DNA from: Hyphomonas sp.
GTDB lineage: Bacteria > Pseudomonadota > Alphaproteobacteria > Caulobacterales > Hyphomonadaceae
Assembly (NCBI GenBank): GCA_016124495.1
Contig: WGNP01000013.1
Coordinates: 62,001 to 126,000, forward strand
Direction: 5' to 3'
DNA: 64,000 nucleotides
Both the position numbers and the translations under genes were made by a program. This document shows positions 10,062-18,878 of this stretch, piece after piece; position 1 is the stretch's first letter; each line of letters opens with the position of its first letter. The notes under the pieces were generated by a model. It searched no databases and was not told where the DNA came from. It saw only the letters and a list, made by a program, of their open reading frames with translations.

Positions 10062-10169
10062 TTTTGGTGGACAAAGCCGTAGAAACGAGGCTCTCCAACC
10101 TTTCTGCAGTTTCATAACTATAAGCGCCCTGACGGGCTCCTTTAAATTGGGATGAAAAGGGGAAGGGTA

Positions 10170-11207
10170 ATGACGGCCGCCGGCGGGAAAAAATTTCTGG
10201 ATGTGCTTTCAGGCAAGGCAGTCTCGCCTCCTCCCGTCTGGATGATGCGCCAGGCTGGCCGCCACCTTCCGGAATATCTCGAAACCCGCTCACGGGCACG
10301 GGACTTTCTGGACTTTTGCTACACACCCTCCCTTGCAGCCGAGGCAACGCTTCAGCCGGTTCGCCGGTACGGCATGGATGCTGCAATCCTCTTCGCGGAT
10401 ATCCTGCTGATTCTCGATGCGATGGGTCTCAATGTCGCCTTCGAGAAGGGCGAGGGCCCGCTGGTCGAAGTCATCAACGGTCCGGCAGATCTCGAACGTG
10501 TCAGACCGCAAGCGGCTGCCGATAAGCTTTCCCCGGTTTATGAAACAGTTTCGCGGGTCAAGGCTGCGCTGCCATCTTCCTGCGCGCTGATCGGCTTTGC
10601 AGGGTCGCCGTGGACGGTGACGCTGTATGCGGTTGAAGGCCGGGGTAAGACGGACAAGTCCATGGCCTGGCGCTGGGCGCATGGCCGGCAGGCCGATCTG
10701 GCGGCGGCAATGGATCTCGTAGGTGAGGCAACCGCGTGTTACCTTGCCCGGCAAGTCGAGGCGGGCGCTGATGCGTTGATGCTGTTCGATAGCTGGGCGG
10801 AGGGCCTGCCGGATAATATCTTCGAGGAAGTTATTATTGCGCCGACCAGGAAACTGGTGGCGCGGCTGCGAGGCATGGGTGTGACCGTGCCAATCATCGG
10901 CTTTCCGCGCGGTGCGGGCGTAATGGTGCCTGACTATGTGGCGGCGACGGGTGTGACGGGCGTCGGTCTTGATACCGCTGCCTTGCCGAAATTCATTAAT
11001 AGTACCCTGCCCCCGAATTTCCCGGTTCAGGGCCATCTTGATCCCCTTCTGTTGATCGAGGGAGGTGCGCGTCTTGACGCACGGGTCGACCAGCTTCTGG
11101 ACGCCTATCGCGGCCGGCCCCATATCTTCAATCTCGGTCATGGGGTTCGTCCTGAAACCCCGATTGCGAATGTTGAACGCGTTCTGGCCCGGATTCGAAA
11201 AGGATAA
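10170..11207 (+). CDS. hemE: Uroporphyrinogen decarboxylase
   Basis: A 345-residue enzyme that decarboxylates uroporphyrinogen III to coproporphyrinogen III in haem synthesis. The family signature WMMRQAGRHLPEY near the N-terminus supplies substrate-binding arginines; GFAGSPWTV, FDSWAEGL and the final FNLGHGVRPETP motif are all present. I prefer the ATG at 10170, which has GGGGAAGGG directly upstream; an in-frame ATG at 10152 would add six residues. It is followed 8 bases later by hemH, and hemJ completes a haem operon beside the origin. Confidence 0.95.
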   Translation: MTAAGGKKFLDVLSGKAVSPPPVWMMRQAGRHLPEYLETRSRARDFLDFCYTPSLAAEATLQPVRRYGMDAAILFADILLILDAMGLNVAFEKGEGPLVEVINGPADLERVRPQAAADKLSPVYETVSRVKAALPSSCALIGFAGSPWTVTLYAVEGRGKTDKSMAWRWAHGRQADLAAAMDLVGEATACYLARQVEAGADALMLFDSWAEGLPDNIFEEVIIAPTRKLVARLRGMGVTVPIIGFPRGAGVMVPDYVAATGVTGVGLDTAALPKFINSTLPPNFPVQGHLDPLLLIEGGARLDARVDQLLDAYRGRPHIFNLGHGVRPETPIANVERVLARIRKG

Positions 11208-11215
11208 GCCTGCCG

Positions 11216-12289
11216 ATGGGCCGCAAGATTGCCGTCGTATTGTTCAATCTCGGCGGTCCGGACAAACCCGCGTCGGTTCAGCCGTTCCTGAAAAACCTGT
11301 TCCGCGATCCTGCGATCATCCGGGCGCCGCTGCCGATCCGCTGGCTGCTGGCTCGGTTGATTTCCCGCACACGTGCGCCAGCTGTTATCAAAAACTATGC
11401 GATGATGGATGCTGGCGGAGGCTCTCCGCTGCTGCGCGAAACCGAGCTTCAGGCCCGGGCGCTGGAAGCCGAGTTAGCGAAAACTCTGCCCGGCAACGAC
11501 GTAAAATGCTTTATTGCAATGCGTTACTGGCACCCGTTTACGGAAGAAGCCGCAGCTGACGTGAAGCGCTGGGGCGCCGACGACGTGGTCCTCTTGCCGC
11601 TCTATCCGCAATTCTCGACAACCACGACGGGTTCGTCCCTCACCGCCTGGAAGGCTGCGTTCAAGGGTCAGGCGAAAACCGTCTGCTGCTATCCTTTCGA
11701 CGAAAACTTCGTGGCGGCGCATGTCGACCGGATCATGGATGGCCACCGGCGCGCAGGTGAACCGGGGCAGGTGACCTTACTGCTGTCGGCCCACGGGTTG
11801 CCGGAGCAGGTGGTCCGCGAAGGTGACCCCTACCAGTGGCAGTGCGAGGCGCTCGCCGAGATGATCGCGGGCCGGGTGCCCGCTCATTGGGAAGTGATCC
11901 CCTGTTACCAGTCGCGTGTCGGGCCGCTGAAGTGGATTGGTCCGGCGACGGAAGCAGAAGTCGAGCGCGCAGCCAAGGCGAGGAAGCACATCCTGATCGC
12001 ACCGATCGCGTTCGTATCGGAGCACATCGAAACGCTGGTCGAGCTGGGTGAAGAATACCGACTTGTCGCCGAAGCCGACGGGGCGGCAAGCTATACGCGC
12101 GTCGAAGCGCTTGGGACGCATCCCGGATTTATCCGGACCCTGGCCGATGAAACGGTGGCAGCCCTGGGTATGAAAGGTGAGATCCGGTCCTGCGCAGGCA
12201 GCCGGCTTTGCCCGTCGGACTGGACGGGATGCCCGCATGCAGCCACACATCAGAGGGCAGGCGAGCGCGTTGTCGAGCAGGCACTCTGA
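11216..12289 (+). CDS. hemH: Ferrochelatase, possibly [2Fe-2S] type
   Basis: A 357-residue enzyme inserting iron into protoporphyrin IX. The N-terminal VVLFNLGGPDKP, the YPQFSTTTTGS segment, the LLSAHGLPEQV motif with the catalytic histidine, and the FVSEHIETLVELGEEY block define the family. The C-terminus contains three clustered cysteines at residues 326, 332 and 339 (C-x5-C-x6-C), as in bacterial ferrochelatases carrying a [2Fe-2S] cluster; the cluster itself is inference. The gene is between hemE (8-base gap) and hemJ (9-base gap). Confidence 0.94.
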   Translation: MGRKIAVVLFNLGGPDKPASVQPFLKNLFRDPAIIRAPLPIRWLLARLISRTRAPAVIKNYAMMDAGGGSPLLRETELQARALEAELAKTLPGNDVKCFIAMRYWHPFTEEAAADVKRWGADDVVLLPLYPQFSTTTTGSSLTAWKAAFKGQAKTVCCYPFDENFVAAHVDRIMDGHRRAGEPGQVTLLLSAHGLPEQVVREGDPYQWQCEALAEMIAGRVPAHWEVIPCYQSRVGPLKWIGPATEAEVERAAKARKHILIAPIAFVSEHIETLVELGEEYRLVAEADGAASYTRVEALGTHPGFIRTLADETVAALGMKGEIRSCAGSRLCPSDWTGCPHAATHQRAGERVVEQAL

Positions 12290-12298
12290 GGGTCCGGA

Positions 12299-12730
12299 AT
12301 GGAAATCTATCTCTGGGTTAAGTCGGCCCACGTCATCTTCGTTATTGCCCTGATGGCCGGGCTGCTCATCTATCCGCGCTACAAGATCCATCAGCTCTCG
12401 AGCCGGCTGGGCGAACCGCTTTTCGAGACGATGAAAGAAGCTTCCGCGCGCCTGAAGCGGATCATTCTCACGCCGAGCCTCCTGCTGGTCTGGGGACTAG
12501 GTATCTGGATGCTTGTTTTAAACCCAGATCTGCTGTCTCAGGGCTGGATGCTCGTGAAACTGGCGTTGGTCGCGGTCATCACTGCCGTGCACGCTTACTT
12601 TATGGTGCTGGGCAGGAAGGTGGATGCGGTCTCAGGCACCGTTCAGGCTAAAACCCTGCGGATGCTTAACGAAGTGCCTTTCATCCTGATGATCGGTGTC
12701 GTGATCATGGTCATAGTCCGGCCATTCTGA
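12299..12730 (+). CDS. hemJ: Protoporphyrinogen IX oxidase HemJ
   Basis: A 143-residue integral membrane protein of the HemJ/UPF0093 family, with about four hydrophobic helices. The N-terminal KSAHVIFVIALMAGLLIYPR contains the conserved histidine and the RY that follows, and LKLALVAVITAVHAYFM (here VKLALVAVITAVHAYFM) carries the second conserved histidine. It oxidises protoporphyrinogen IX to protoporphyrin IX. Placed directly after hemH, it supplies the ferrochelatase substrate, so the three-gene operon covers consecutive late haem steps apart from coproporphyrinogen oxidase. Confidence 0.9.
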   Translation: MEIYLWVKSAHVIFVIALMAGLLIYPRYKIHQLSSRLGEPLFETMKEASARLKRIILTPSLLLVWGLGIWMLVLNPDLLSQGWMLVKLALVAVITAVHAYFMVLGRKVDAVSGTVQAKTLRMLNEVPFILMIGVVIMVIVRPF

Positions 12731-12869
12731 TCCCCGACCCTTTCCGGCTTGACGTTTCCGGACAAATTGGCGATGAGGGATATATGCCGGTGCGCCCAGT
12801 CCTTGTGGTGCCCCCCAATTTCTCCTGACCGGCGCCCCCTCGCTAGATCCAAAATCCGGACCGTTCCGA

Positions 12870-14159
12870 ATGGCTTCCTCGATGCTCGACAACCTCACCA
12901 GTGTAACTTTGCGCGAACTCAAGGCGAAATCACCCGAGGAACTGCTGCTCTACGCCGAGGAGCTTGAGGTTGAAAATGCGTCCTCAATGCGAACCCAGGA
13001 CATGCTGTTTGCGATCCTGAAGGAGCTGGCAGACAGCGAAGTTGAGATTACGGGCCAGGGCGTACTCGAGGTTCTGGTTGATGGCTTCGGCTTCCTGCGC
13101 TCGCCGGAATCGAACTACCTGCCGGGCCCGGACGACATTTATGTCAGCCCCGAAGTCCTTAAGAAAGCGAACATCCGTACTGGCGACACGGTCGAAGGGC
13201 CGATCATCGCCCCGCAGGATTCAGAGCGCTACTTCGCACTGACCGATGTCAGCCGGATCAATTTTGAAGACCCGGACAAGGCCAACAAGAAAGTCCACTT
13301 CGACAACCTGACGCCGCTCTATCCGGACCGCCGCCTGAAAATGGAGAGCCGCGATCCGACCAAAAAGGATCGTTCCGGCCGGGTCATCGATATCGTGGCC
13401 CCGATCGGCAAGGGTCAGCGCGCCCTGATCGTCGCCCCGCCGCGGACCGGTAAAACCGTCCTGATGCAGAACATCGCTTCGGCGATCGAAGAGAACCATC
13501 CCGAATGCTACCTGATCGTCCTGCTGATCGACGAGCGCCCGGAAGAAGTGACCGACATGCGCCGCACCGTGAAGGGCGAAGTCATCGCTTCGACCTTCGA
13601 TGAGCCTGCGACGCGCCACGTCCAGGTGGCTGAAATGGTGATCGAGAAAGCCAAACGCCTCGTCGAGCACAAGCGCGATGTCGTCATCCTGCTCGATTCG
13701 ATCACGCGTCTCGGCCGCGCCTACAACACGACGGTCCCCTCCTCCGGCAAGGTGCTGACCGGCGGCGTGGATGCCAACGCGTTGCAACGCCCGAAGCGTT
13801 TCTTCGGCGCGGCACGAAACGTCGAGAATGGCGGATCGCTGACGATTGTTGCCACCGCCCTGATCGATACCGGCTCGCGCATGGACGAGGTTATCTTCGA
13901 AGAGTTCAAAGGCACGGGCAACTCCGAGATCGTCCTTGACCGGAAGATCGCGGACAAACGCACCTTCCCGGCTCTCGACATCATGAAGTCCGGCACGCGG
14001 AAAGAAGAACTCATAACGCCGCAGGACCAGTTGTCGAAGATTTACATCCTGCGCCGCATCCTCGGCCCGATGGGAACCTCGGACGCGATCGACTTCCTGA
14101 TCGACAAGCTGCGCCAGACGAAGACCAACGACGAATTCTTCGAAGCGATGAAGAACTGA
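12870..14159 (+). CDS. rho: Transcription termination factor Rho
   Basis: A 429-residue hexameric RNA-dependent ATPase that ends transcripts. The N-terminal domain ([13 protein letters not shown]) is followed by the RNA-binding fold with [22 protein letters not shown], the Walker A loop APPRTGKT at residues 189-196, the Q-loop/R-loop region with [23 protein letters not shown] and a family-typical C-terminus. Start at 12870; an ATG four codons later is possible. The 139-base gap from hemJ holds no recognisable gene and probably its promoter and leader. Confidence 0.97.
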   Translation: MASSMLDNLTSVTLRELKAKSPEELLLYAEELEVENASSMRTQDMLFAILKELADSEVEITGQGVLEVLVDGFGFLRSPESNYLPGPDDIYVSPEVLKKANIRTGDTVEGPIIAPQDSERYFALTDVSRINFEDPDKANKKVHFDNLTPLYPDRRLKMESRDPTKKDRSGRVIDIVAPIGKGQRALIVAPPRTGKTVLMQNIASAIEENHPECYLIVLLIDERPEEVTDMRRTVKGEVIASTFDEPATRHVQVAEMVIEKAKRLVEHKRDVVILLDSITRLGRAYNTTVPSSGKVLTGGVDANALQRPKRFFGAARNVENGGSLTIVATALIDTGSRMDEVIFEEFKGTGNSEIVLDRKIADKRTFPALDIMKSGTRKEELITPQDQLSKIYILRRILGPMGTSDAIDFLIDKLRQTKTNDEFFEAMKN

Positions 14160-14175
14160 CGGGAGGCGCCTGCCG

Positions 14176-15507
14176 ATGGGCACGCGCGACACCATCTGCG
14201 CCCTTGCCTCGGGCGCGCCGCCCTCGGCGATTGCGGTCGTCCGGATTTCCGGTCCCGCCGTCTACGAGATCGGCGCGCTATTGCTGTCGGGTGGTTTGCC
14301 CCCGGCCCGGCGCGGAAGCCTTACGCGGCTAAGCGACCGGGACGGCAACCTGGTCGACGAAGGCATTGCCCTCTTCTGCCCCGCCCCCAGCTCCTACACC
14401 GGCGAAGACACGCTCGAGCTCTTCCTGCATGGGGGACCGGCGGTCATCACCCATGCGCTTGCCGCGCTGACCTCCATGGCGGATGTCCGGCTTGCGGAAC
14501 CCGGGGAGTTCACCCGCCGCGCCTTTGAGGCCGGAAAACTCAACCTGACCCAGGCCGAAGGCGTGGCAGATCTCATCGAAGCCGAGACCCTTGCGCAGAA
14601 GGGCCAGGCCCTCCGCCAGCTGTCCGGCGCCCTTTCCGCGACCTATTCCGGCTGGCGGGACGAGTTGATGGGACTTCTCGCTCTGGTGGAGGTCTTGATC
14701 GACTTTCCGGATGAGGGTGATGTCGCCCCTGACGTTGCCGATCCGGTCCGGACCCGGGTGGACGGGTTAATCAAGGATGTCGAAGCCGCCCTCGGGGATG
14801 GCGGGATTGGCGAGCGCATCCGGGATGGATTCCGCGTCGCAATCATCGGCGCGCCGAATGCTGGCAAGTCCACGCTCCTCAATCGGCTTGCCGGACGCGA
14901 GGCGGCAATCGTTACGGCACGGCCAGGAACTACCCGCGACGTGATCGAGATCCGGCGGGTCCTTGGCGGCCAGGTTGTCTGGATTGCCGACACGGCAGGA
15001 CTGCGCGAAACCGAAGACGAGATCGAGGCAGAAGGAATCCGGCGGGCCAGGATGACAGCGGAGGACGCCGACTTCTGCCTCCTCCTGATAGATGCGTCCG
15101 ATCCGGCTGCCCCCCCTCCCCTCCCCTTCCTGCCGCCGAAGGGGATAATTGTGATGAACAAGTCGGATCTCGCGGGCCCCGGCGCGCTGCCTGCATCTGA
15201 CTTTATAATCGCTGCAAAGGACGGCGCGGGGATCGACAATCTTGAAGCCGGCCTCAGCGCCCGCATCGCTGCGCTCGCCGGATCAGTGGAGTCCCCGGTC
15301 ATCACACGCGCCCGCCACCGTGAGAAACTGGCCCGCGGCCTCGCCGCCCTCGCCTCGGCCCGGACGGCAATTGACCAGGACTTCGGCTTCGAACTGGTCG
15401 CCGAAGACCTTCGCCTCGCCATCCGTGAGATGCAGGCGATCATCGGCGAGATCGGTGTCGAGGATGTTCTCGGCGCTGTCTTCTCCCGCTTCTGCATCGG
15501 GAAATAG
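14176..15507 (+). CDS. mnmE: tRNA uridine-5-carboxymethylaminomethyl modification GTPase MnmE
   Basis: A 443-residue GTPase acting with MnmG to modify the wobble uridine of certain tRNAs. It has the N-terminal tetrahydrofolate-binding domain (DTICALASG), helical domain with [23 protein letters not shown], an inserted G domain with the P-loop GAPNAGKST (225-233), DTAGLRE and NKSD motifs, and the invariant C-terminal FCIGK with the cysteine. It starts 16 bases after rho and is followed by its partner mnmG. Confidence 0.96.
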   Translation: MGTRDTICALASGAPPSAIAVVRISGPAVYEIGALLLSGGLPPARRGSLTRLSDRDGNLVDEGIALFCPAPSSYTGEDTLELFLHGGPAVITHALAALTSMADVRLAEPGEFTRRAFEAGKLNLTQAEGVADLIEAETLAQKGQALRQLSGALSATYSGWRDELMGLLALVEVLIDFPDEGDVAPDVADPVRTRVDGLIKDVEAALGDGGIGERIRDGFRVAIIGAPNAGKSTLLNRLAGREAAIVTARPGTTRDVIEIRRVLGGQVVWIADTAGLRETEDEIEAEGIRRARMTAEDADFCLLLIDASDPAAPPPLPFLPPKGIIVMNKSDLAGPGALPASDFIIAAKDGAGIDNLEAGLSARIAALAGSVESPVITRARHREKLARGLAALASARTAIDQDFGFELVAEDLRLAIREMQAIIGEIGVEDVLGAVFSRFCIGK

Positions 15508-15558
15508 GCTCTAGGGAATCGCCTCCCCCGACGTTATACACCCGGCCACAGCCCCTGC

Positions 15559-15573
15559 TTAAGAGATGGTTAA
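15559..15573. promoter_or_regulatory. Perfect CtrA-binding box overlapping the mnmG start codon
   Basis: TTAAGAGATGGTTAA has both TTAA half-sites at the 7-base spacing, and its last A is the first base of the mnmG ATG. Bound CtrA here would cover the ribosome-binding region of the DNA and any promoter close to the start, and so could control mnmG-rsmG-parA-parB transcription. Confidence 0.6.
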
Positions 15574-17438
15574 TGTCGCACGCGGCCGACTTTGATGTGA
15601 TCGTGATCGGCGGCGGCCATGCCGGATGCGAAGCCGCAACGGCCTCTGCCCGCTTCGGCGCGCGCACAGCGCTCGTCACCCACAAGCGATCGACCATCGG
15701 CGAGATGAGTTGCAACCCGGCCATTGGGGGCCTTGGCAAAGGCCACCTAGTCCGCGAGATCGATGCCCTCGACGGCGTCATGGGACGGATGGCCGACAAG
15801 GCCGGCATCCAGTTCCGGATGCTGAACCGCTCCAAGGGTCCGGCCGTCTGGGGGCCCCGCGCGCAGATAGACCGCAAGCTCTATCGCGAAGCGATGCAGG
15901 CCGAGCTCGGCGATTACCCTAACCTTACAATCATCGAGGACGGCGCCGAAGACCTGATCGTCGAGGACGGACAGGTCGCCGGCATCATTGGCCTTACCGG
16001 AACCCTTTATCGGGCGACCAGGGTTGTGATCACGACCGGGACCTTCCTGAAGGGCGTCATCCATATCGGCGCCAAGCGCATCCCTGCCGGCCGGGTCGGC
16101 GAGGCGGCTGCCATCGGATTGTCGGACCGGCTCTGTGCGCTCGGCCTGCCGATGGGGCGGCTTAAGACGGGGACCCCCGCTCGCCTGGATGGCCGGACGA
16201 TCCATTGGGACCGACTTGAAATACAGCCGGCTGATTACCAGCCGATCCCGTTCAGTTTCCTGACCGAGCGGATTGACGTGCCCCAACTCGCCTGCGGCAT
16301 CACCTGGACCACGCCCGAGACCCACGCGATCATCGATGCGAACCTCAACCAGTCGGCCGTTTACTCCGGCGCGATTGCCGGACGCGGTCCACGCTATTGC
16401 CCCTCCATCGAGGACAAGGTGCACCGGTTCGCTGACCGGGATCGCCACCAGATCTTCCTTGAGCCAGAAGGCCTCGACGATCACACTGTCTATCCGAACG
16501 GCATCTCGACCTCGCTGCCGGAAGAGATCCAGGACCTTTTCATCCGGACGATCCCCGGCCTCGAGGATGTCGCCATTCTGCAGCATGCCTATGCCATAGA
16601 GTATGACTATGTAGACCCGCGTGCCCTTTCGCCTGCGCTCGAAGTTAAGGCACTTCCCGGCCTCTACCTCGCGGGCCAGATCAATGGCACGACAGGATAC
16701 GAAGAAGCGGGCGCACAGGGTCTCATGGCGGGCCTCAACGCAGCCCGTGCGGCGGCTCAGAAAGACCCCGTCATCTTTGACCGAGCTGAGGCCTATATTG
16801 GCGTCTTGATTGACGACCTCGTGACCCGGGGCGTGACGGAGCCCTATCGGATGTTTACTTCGCGCGCCGAATACCGGCTCGCGCTCCGGGCCGACAATGC
16901 CGACCAGCGGCTGACATTCCGCGGCCTTGAAGCCGGATGTGTCGGGTCTGAACGCGCCGCGATGTTTCACGTGAAACATCGCGCATTGGATGAGGCCCGG
17001 GCGAAACTCAAATCCTTGACCCTGTCTCCAGCCGCCGCGGTGAAGGCGGGGTGGACCATCAATCAGGACGGCCGGGTCCGGTCGGCCTGGGAGTATCTCG
17101 CATATAAGGAGATCACGCTCGCGCACCTCCGCCTCGTTTGGCCGGAGCTCGAATCGATCCCTGACGCGGTCGGCGCCCAGATCGAGATTGAAGCCCTCTA
17201 TGCGGCCTATCTTGACCGGCAGTCGGATGACGTCGCCGCGCTGCGGCGTGACGAGTCCCTGACGCTGCCCGAGGGCCTCGACTATGATGCCATTGGGGGG
17301 TTGTCGAACGAGGTCCGGTCCAAACTCAAGGCCGTGCGCCCGATGACCCTCGGCCAGGCGGCGCGGATCGAGGGTGTGACACCCGGGGCCTTGACCGCAC
17401 TGCTCGGCCACGTGAAACGCGTCCGGCGAACAGGGTAG
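15573..17438 (+). CDS. mnmG: tRNA uridine-5-carboxymethylaminomethyl modification enzyme MnmG (GidA)
   Basis: A 621-residue FAD enzyme that works with MnmE on wobble uridines. The dinucleotide loop [11 protein letters not shown] begins near residue 12; [20 protein letters not shown] and the [13 protein letters not shown] block are family signatures, and the C-terminal helical domain is complete. A perfect parS site is embedded at 16963-16978 and encodes the peptide MFHVKH, an insertion also seen at parS sites in other alphaproteobacterial genes. A weaker parS-like half site lies near the 3' end (17404-17419). It is followed 17 bases later by rsmG. Confidence 0.96.
   Translation: MSHAADFDVIVIGGGHAGCEAATASARFGARTALVTHKRSTIGEMSCNPAIGGLGKGHLVREIDALDGVMGRMADKAGIQFRMLNRSKGPAVWGPRAQIDRKLYREAMQAELGDYPNLTIIEDGAEDLIVEDGQVAGIIGLTGTLYRATRVVITTGTFLKGVIHIGAKRIPAGRVGEAAAIGLSDRLCALGLPMGRLKTGTPARLDGRTIHWDRLEIQPADYQPIPFSFLTERIDVPQLACGITWTTPETHAIIDANLNQSAVYSGAIAGRGPRYCPSIEDKVHRFADRDRHQIFLEPEGLDDHTVYPNGISTSLPEEIQDLFIRTIPGLEDVAILQHAYAIEYDYVDPRALSPALEVKALPGLYLAGQINGTTGYEEAGAQGLMAGLNAARAAAQKDPVIFDRAEAYIGVLIDDLVTRGVTEPYRMFTSRAEYRLALRADNADQRLTFRGLEAGCVGSERAAMFHVKHRALDEARAKLKSLTLSPAAAVKAGWTINQDGRVRSAWEYLAYKEITLAHLRLVWPELESIPDAVGAQIEIEALYAAYLDRQSDDVAALRRDESLTLPEGLDYDAIGGLSNEVRSKLKAVRPMTLGQAARIEGVTPGALTALLGHVKRVRRTG
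16963..16978. other. parS centromere site 1 (inside mnmG)
   Basis: TGTTTCACGTGAAACA is the perfect 16-bp ParB-binding palindrome. The symmetry extends to 26 bases (16958-16983). It is read in frame as MFHVKH in MnmG. It lies about 7 kb from the putative origin and 1.1 kb upstream of parA, the usual distance in Caulobacter relatives. Confidence 0.95.
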
Positions 17439-17455
17439 ATCCGGGCGGCACACAA

Positions 17456-18085
17456 ATGACACACACGAATGACCGCGGGGCCTTTCTGGCCGCCCACGAT
17501 GTTTCACGTGAAACATTGGCTAAGCTCGACATCATCATTGAGACGCTCGACCATTGGCGGACGCGGAGCAATCTGATTGGTCCGAAAGAGTGGCCGCAGA
17601 TCTGGACGCGGCATGTAGGCGACTCCGTCCAGCTGCTTGACCGGATCCCTGATACGGCCCGCGTGGTCGACCTCGGATCCGGCGCCGGTTTTCCCGGATT
17701 GATTCTCGCAGCGGCCCGTCCGGCCGGTCATGTGACGATGATCGAGAGCGTCGGAAAGAAATGTGCGTTTCTTCGCGCCGCCATCAAAGCTGCTGATTTG
17801 CCCGCCGAAGTCCACCAGGGCCGGGTCGAGGCAGCGCCCCCGATCGCCGCTGCTTACGTCACTGCACGCGCGTTTGCTCCGCTTCCGGAGCTCCTCGATT
17901 ATGCCGCGCCCTGGCTGCGCAAAGGGGCAACAGGGGTCTTCCCGAAGGGTGAGCGCTGGAAAGAAGAATTGACGGCAGCCCAGCAAAGGTGGAATTTCGC
18001 TTATCAAGCGATTCCAAGTCGCAGTGGTGGGTCCGGGGTAATCTTGATTGTGCGGGAGGCTGCGAGACGCCATGGCCAGGCCTAG
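17456..18085 (+). CDS. rsmG: 16S rRNA (guanine527-N7)-methyltransferase RsmG (GidB)
   Basis: A 209-residue SAM-dependent methyltransferase that modifies G527 of 16S rRNA. The SAM-binding loop VVDLGSGAGFPGL sits near residue 65, preceded by the family segment WTRHVGDSVQLL and followed by MIESVGKKCAFL. The second perfect parS lies in its N-terminus and encodes VSRET, the usual peptide at this place. The stop overlaps the parA start by 14 bases. Confidence 0.95.
   Translation: MTHTNDRGAFLAAHDVSRETLAKLDIIIETLDHWRTRSNLIGPKEWPQIWTRHVGDSVQLLDRIPDTARVVDLGSGAGFPGLILAAARPAGHVTMIESVGKKCAFLRAAIKAADLPAEVHQGRVEAAPPIAAAYVTARAFAPLPELLDYAAPWLRKGATGVFPKGERWKEELTAAQQRWNFAYQAIPSRSGGSGVILIVREAARRHGQA
17500..17515. 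other. parS centromere site 2 (inside rsmG)
   Basis: A second perfect TGTTTCACGTGAAACA palindrome, extended by one base pair on each side (17499-17516), 537 bases from site 1. It is translated as VSRET near residue 17 of RsmG. The two sites and the adjacent parA-parB genes form the chromosome-partitioning locus. Confidence 0.95.
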
Positions 18086-18878
18086 AATATTTGCTGTCGT
18101 AAACCAGAAGGGCGGTGTCGGTAAAACCACGACGTCGATCAACCTTGGCACCGCGCTCGCCGCCGTCGGGCGCCGGGTGCTGATCGTTGACTTCGATGCG
18201 CAGGGTAACGCCTCGACCGGTCTCGGCATTTCCCGGGCGGAGCGGCTCCAGACGTCCTACGACCTCGTGGTCGACCGGATCCCGCTCGAGGAAGCCGTCC
18301 TCTCCACCATCGTCCCTCGCCTCGATATCATTCCAGGCGACGAGAACCTTTCCGGTGTGGAGACGGAACTCGCGGGCGATGCCCACCGGTCCTACCGTCT
18401 CAAGGAAGCGCTGCAGACCTATATCGCGCGCGCCGAGACCGGCGACCTCGTGAAGTATGATTACGTCCTGATCGATTGCCCGCCTTCGCTGTCGGCCCTG
18501 ACGATGAACGCGATGACGGCTGCCGATGCGCTGCTCGTTCCGCTGCAATGCGAGTTCCTGGCCCTGGAAGGCCTGTCCCAGCTTTTGCGCACCGTTGAAG
18601 TGGTCCGATCCGGCCTCAATCCGACGCTCGAAATCCAGGGTGTTGTCCTGACCATGTATGACCGGCGCAATTCGTTGTCCGACCAGGTGGCCAACGAAGT
18701 GCGCTCTTTCTTCGGCTCCAAGGTCTACAACACCGTGATTCCACGCAACGTGCGCCTGTCCGAAGCGCCGTCTTTCGGCAAGCCGGCGCTCCTTTATGAT
18801 TACCGCTGCCCGGGGAGCGAGGCGTATATCCGTCTCGCATCGGAGGTCTTGCAGCGCGAGAAGGCGAGGGTGGCATGA
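18072..18878 (+). CDS. parA: Chromosome-partitioning ATPase ParA
   Basis: A 268-residue Walker-type ATPase that binds DNA non-specifically and pulls ParB-parS complexes to the new pole. The deviant Walker A motif KGGVGKTT covers residues 13-20; VDFDAQGNASTGLG, the YDYVLIDCPPSLS Walker B segment and FLALEGLSQL are typical. The ATG at 18072 gives the standard N-terminus (RIFAVVNQKGG); longer frames start inside rsmG. It overlaps rsmG by 14 bases and parB by four (ATGA). Confidence 0.96.
   Translation: MARPRIFAVVNQKGGVGKTTTSINLGTALAAVGRRVLIVDFDAQGNASTGLGISRAERLQTSYDLVVDRIPLEEAVLSTIVPRLDIIPGDENLSGVETELAGDAHRSYRLKEALQTYIARAETGDLVKYDYVLIDCPPSLSALTMNAMTAADALLVPLQCEFLALEGLSQLLRTVEVVRSGLNPTLEIQGVVLTMYDRRNSLSDQVANEVRSFFGSKVYNTVIPRNVRLSEAPSFGKPALLYDYRCPGSEAYIRLASEVLQREKARVA

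Larger units (their letters stand above)
9825..10169. other. Candidate chromosomal replication origin (oriC)
   Basis: This 345-base gene-free gap separates divergent ppsR and hemE, the two genes that flank Cori in Caulobacter crescentus. It contains a perfect CtrA box (9982-9996), five GANTC methylation sites (starting 9867, 9900, 9932, 10004, 10048), a 17-base direct repeat (9864-9880, 10045-10061) that ends in the DnaA-box core TGTGGA, another core in TTTCCACA (9911-9918), and a 7-bp dyad (10022-10036). No perfect 9-mer DnaA box was found inside it. The hemE and ppsR promoters must also lie here. Assignment as origin is inference from synteny plus motif clustering. Confidence 0.8.

Noticed and set aside
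12731-12869. Possible promoter TTGACG...TATATG upstream of rho
   Set aside because: The spacing between the two elements is about 26 bases, too long for sigma-70; no firm promoter call is possible.
17404-17419. Possible third parS site near the mnmG end
   Set aside because: Only 11 of 16 positions match and one half-site is lost. It is noted within the parS finding but not annotated as a site.
15747-17516. A 589-codon open frame on the minus strand opposite mnmG
   Set aside because: It is antisense to a clearly conserved gene; its MFHVKH peptides only reflect that the parS palindromes read the same on both strands. High GC leaves few stops.
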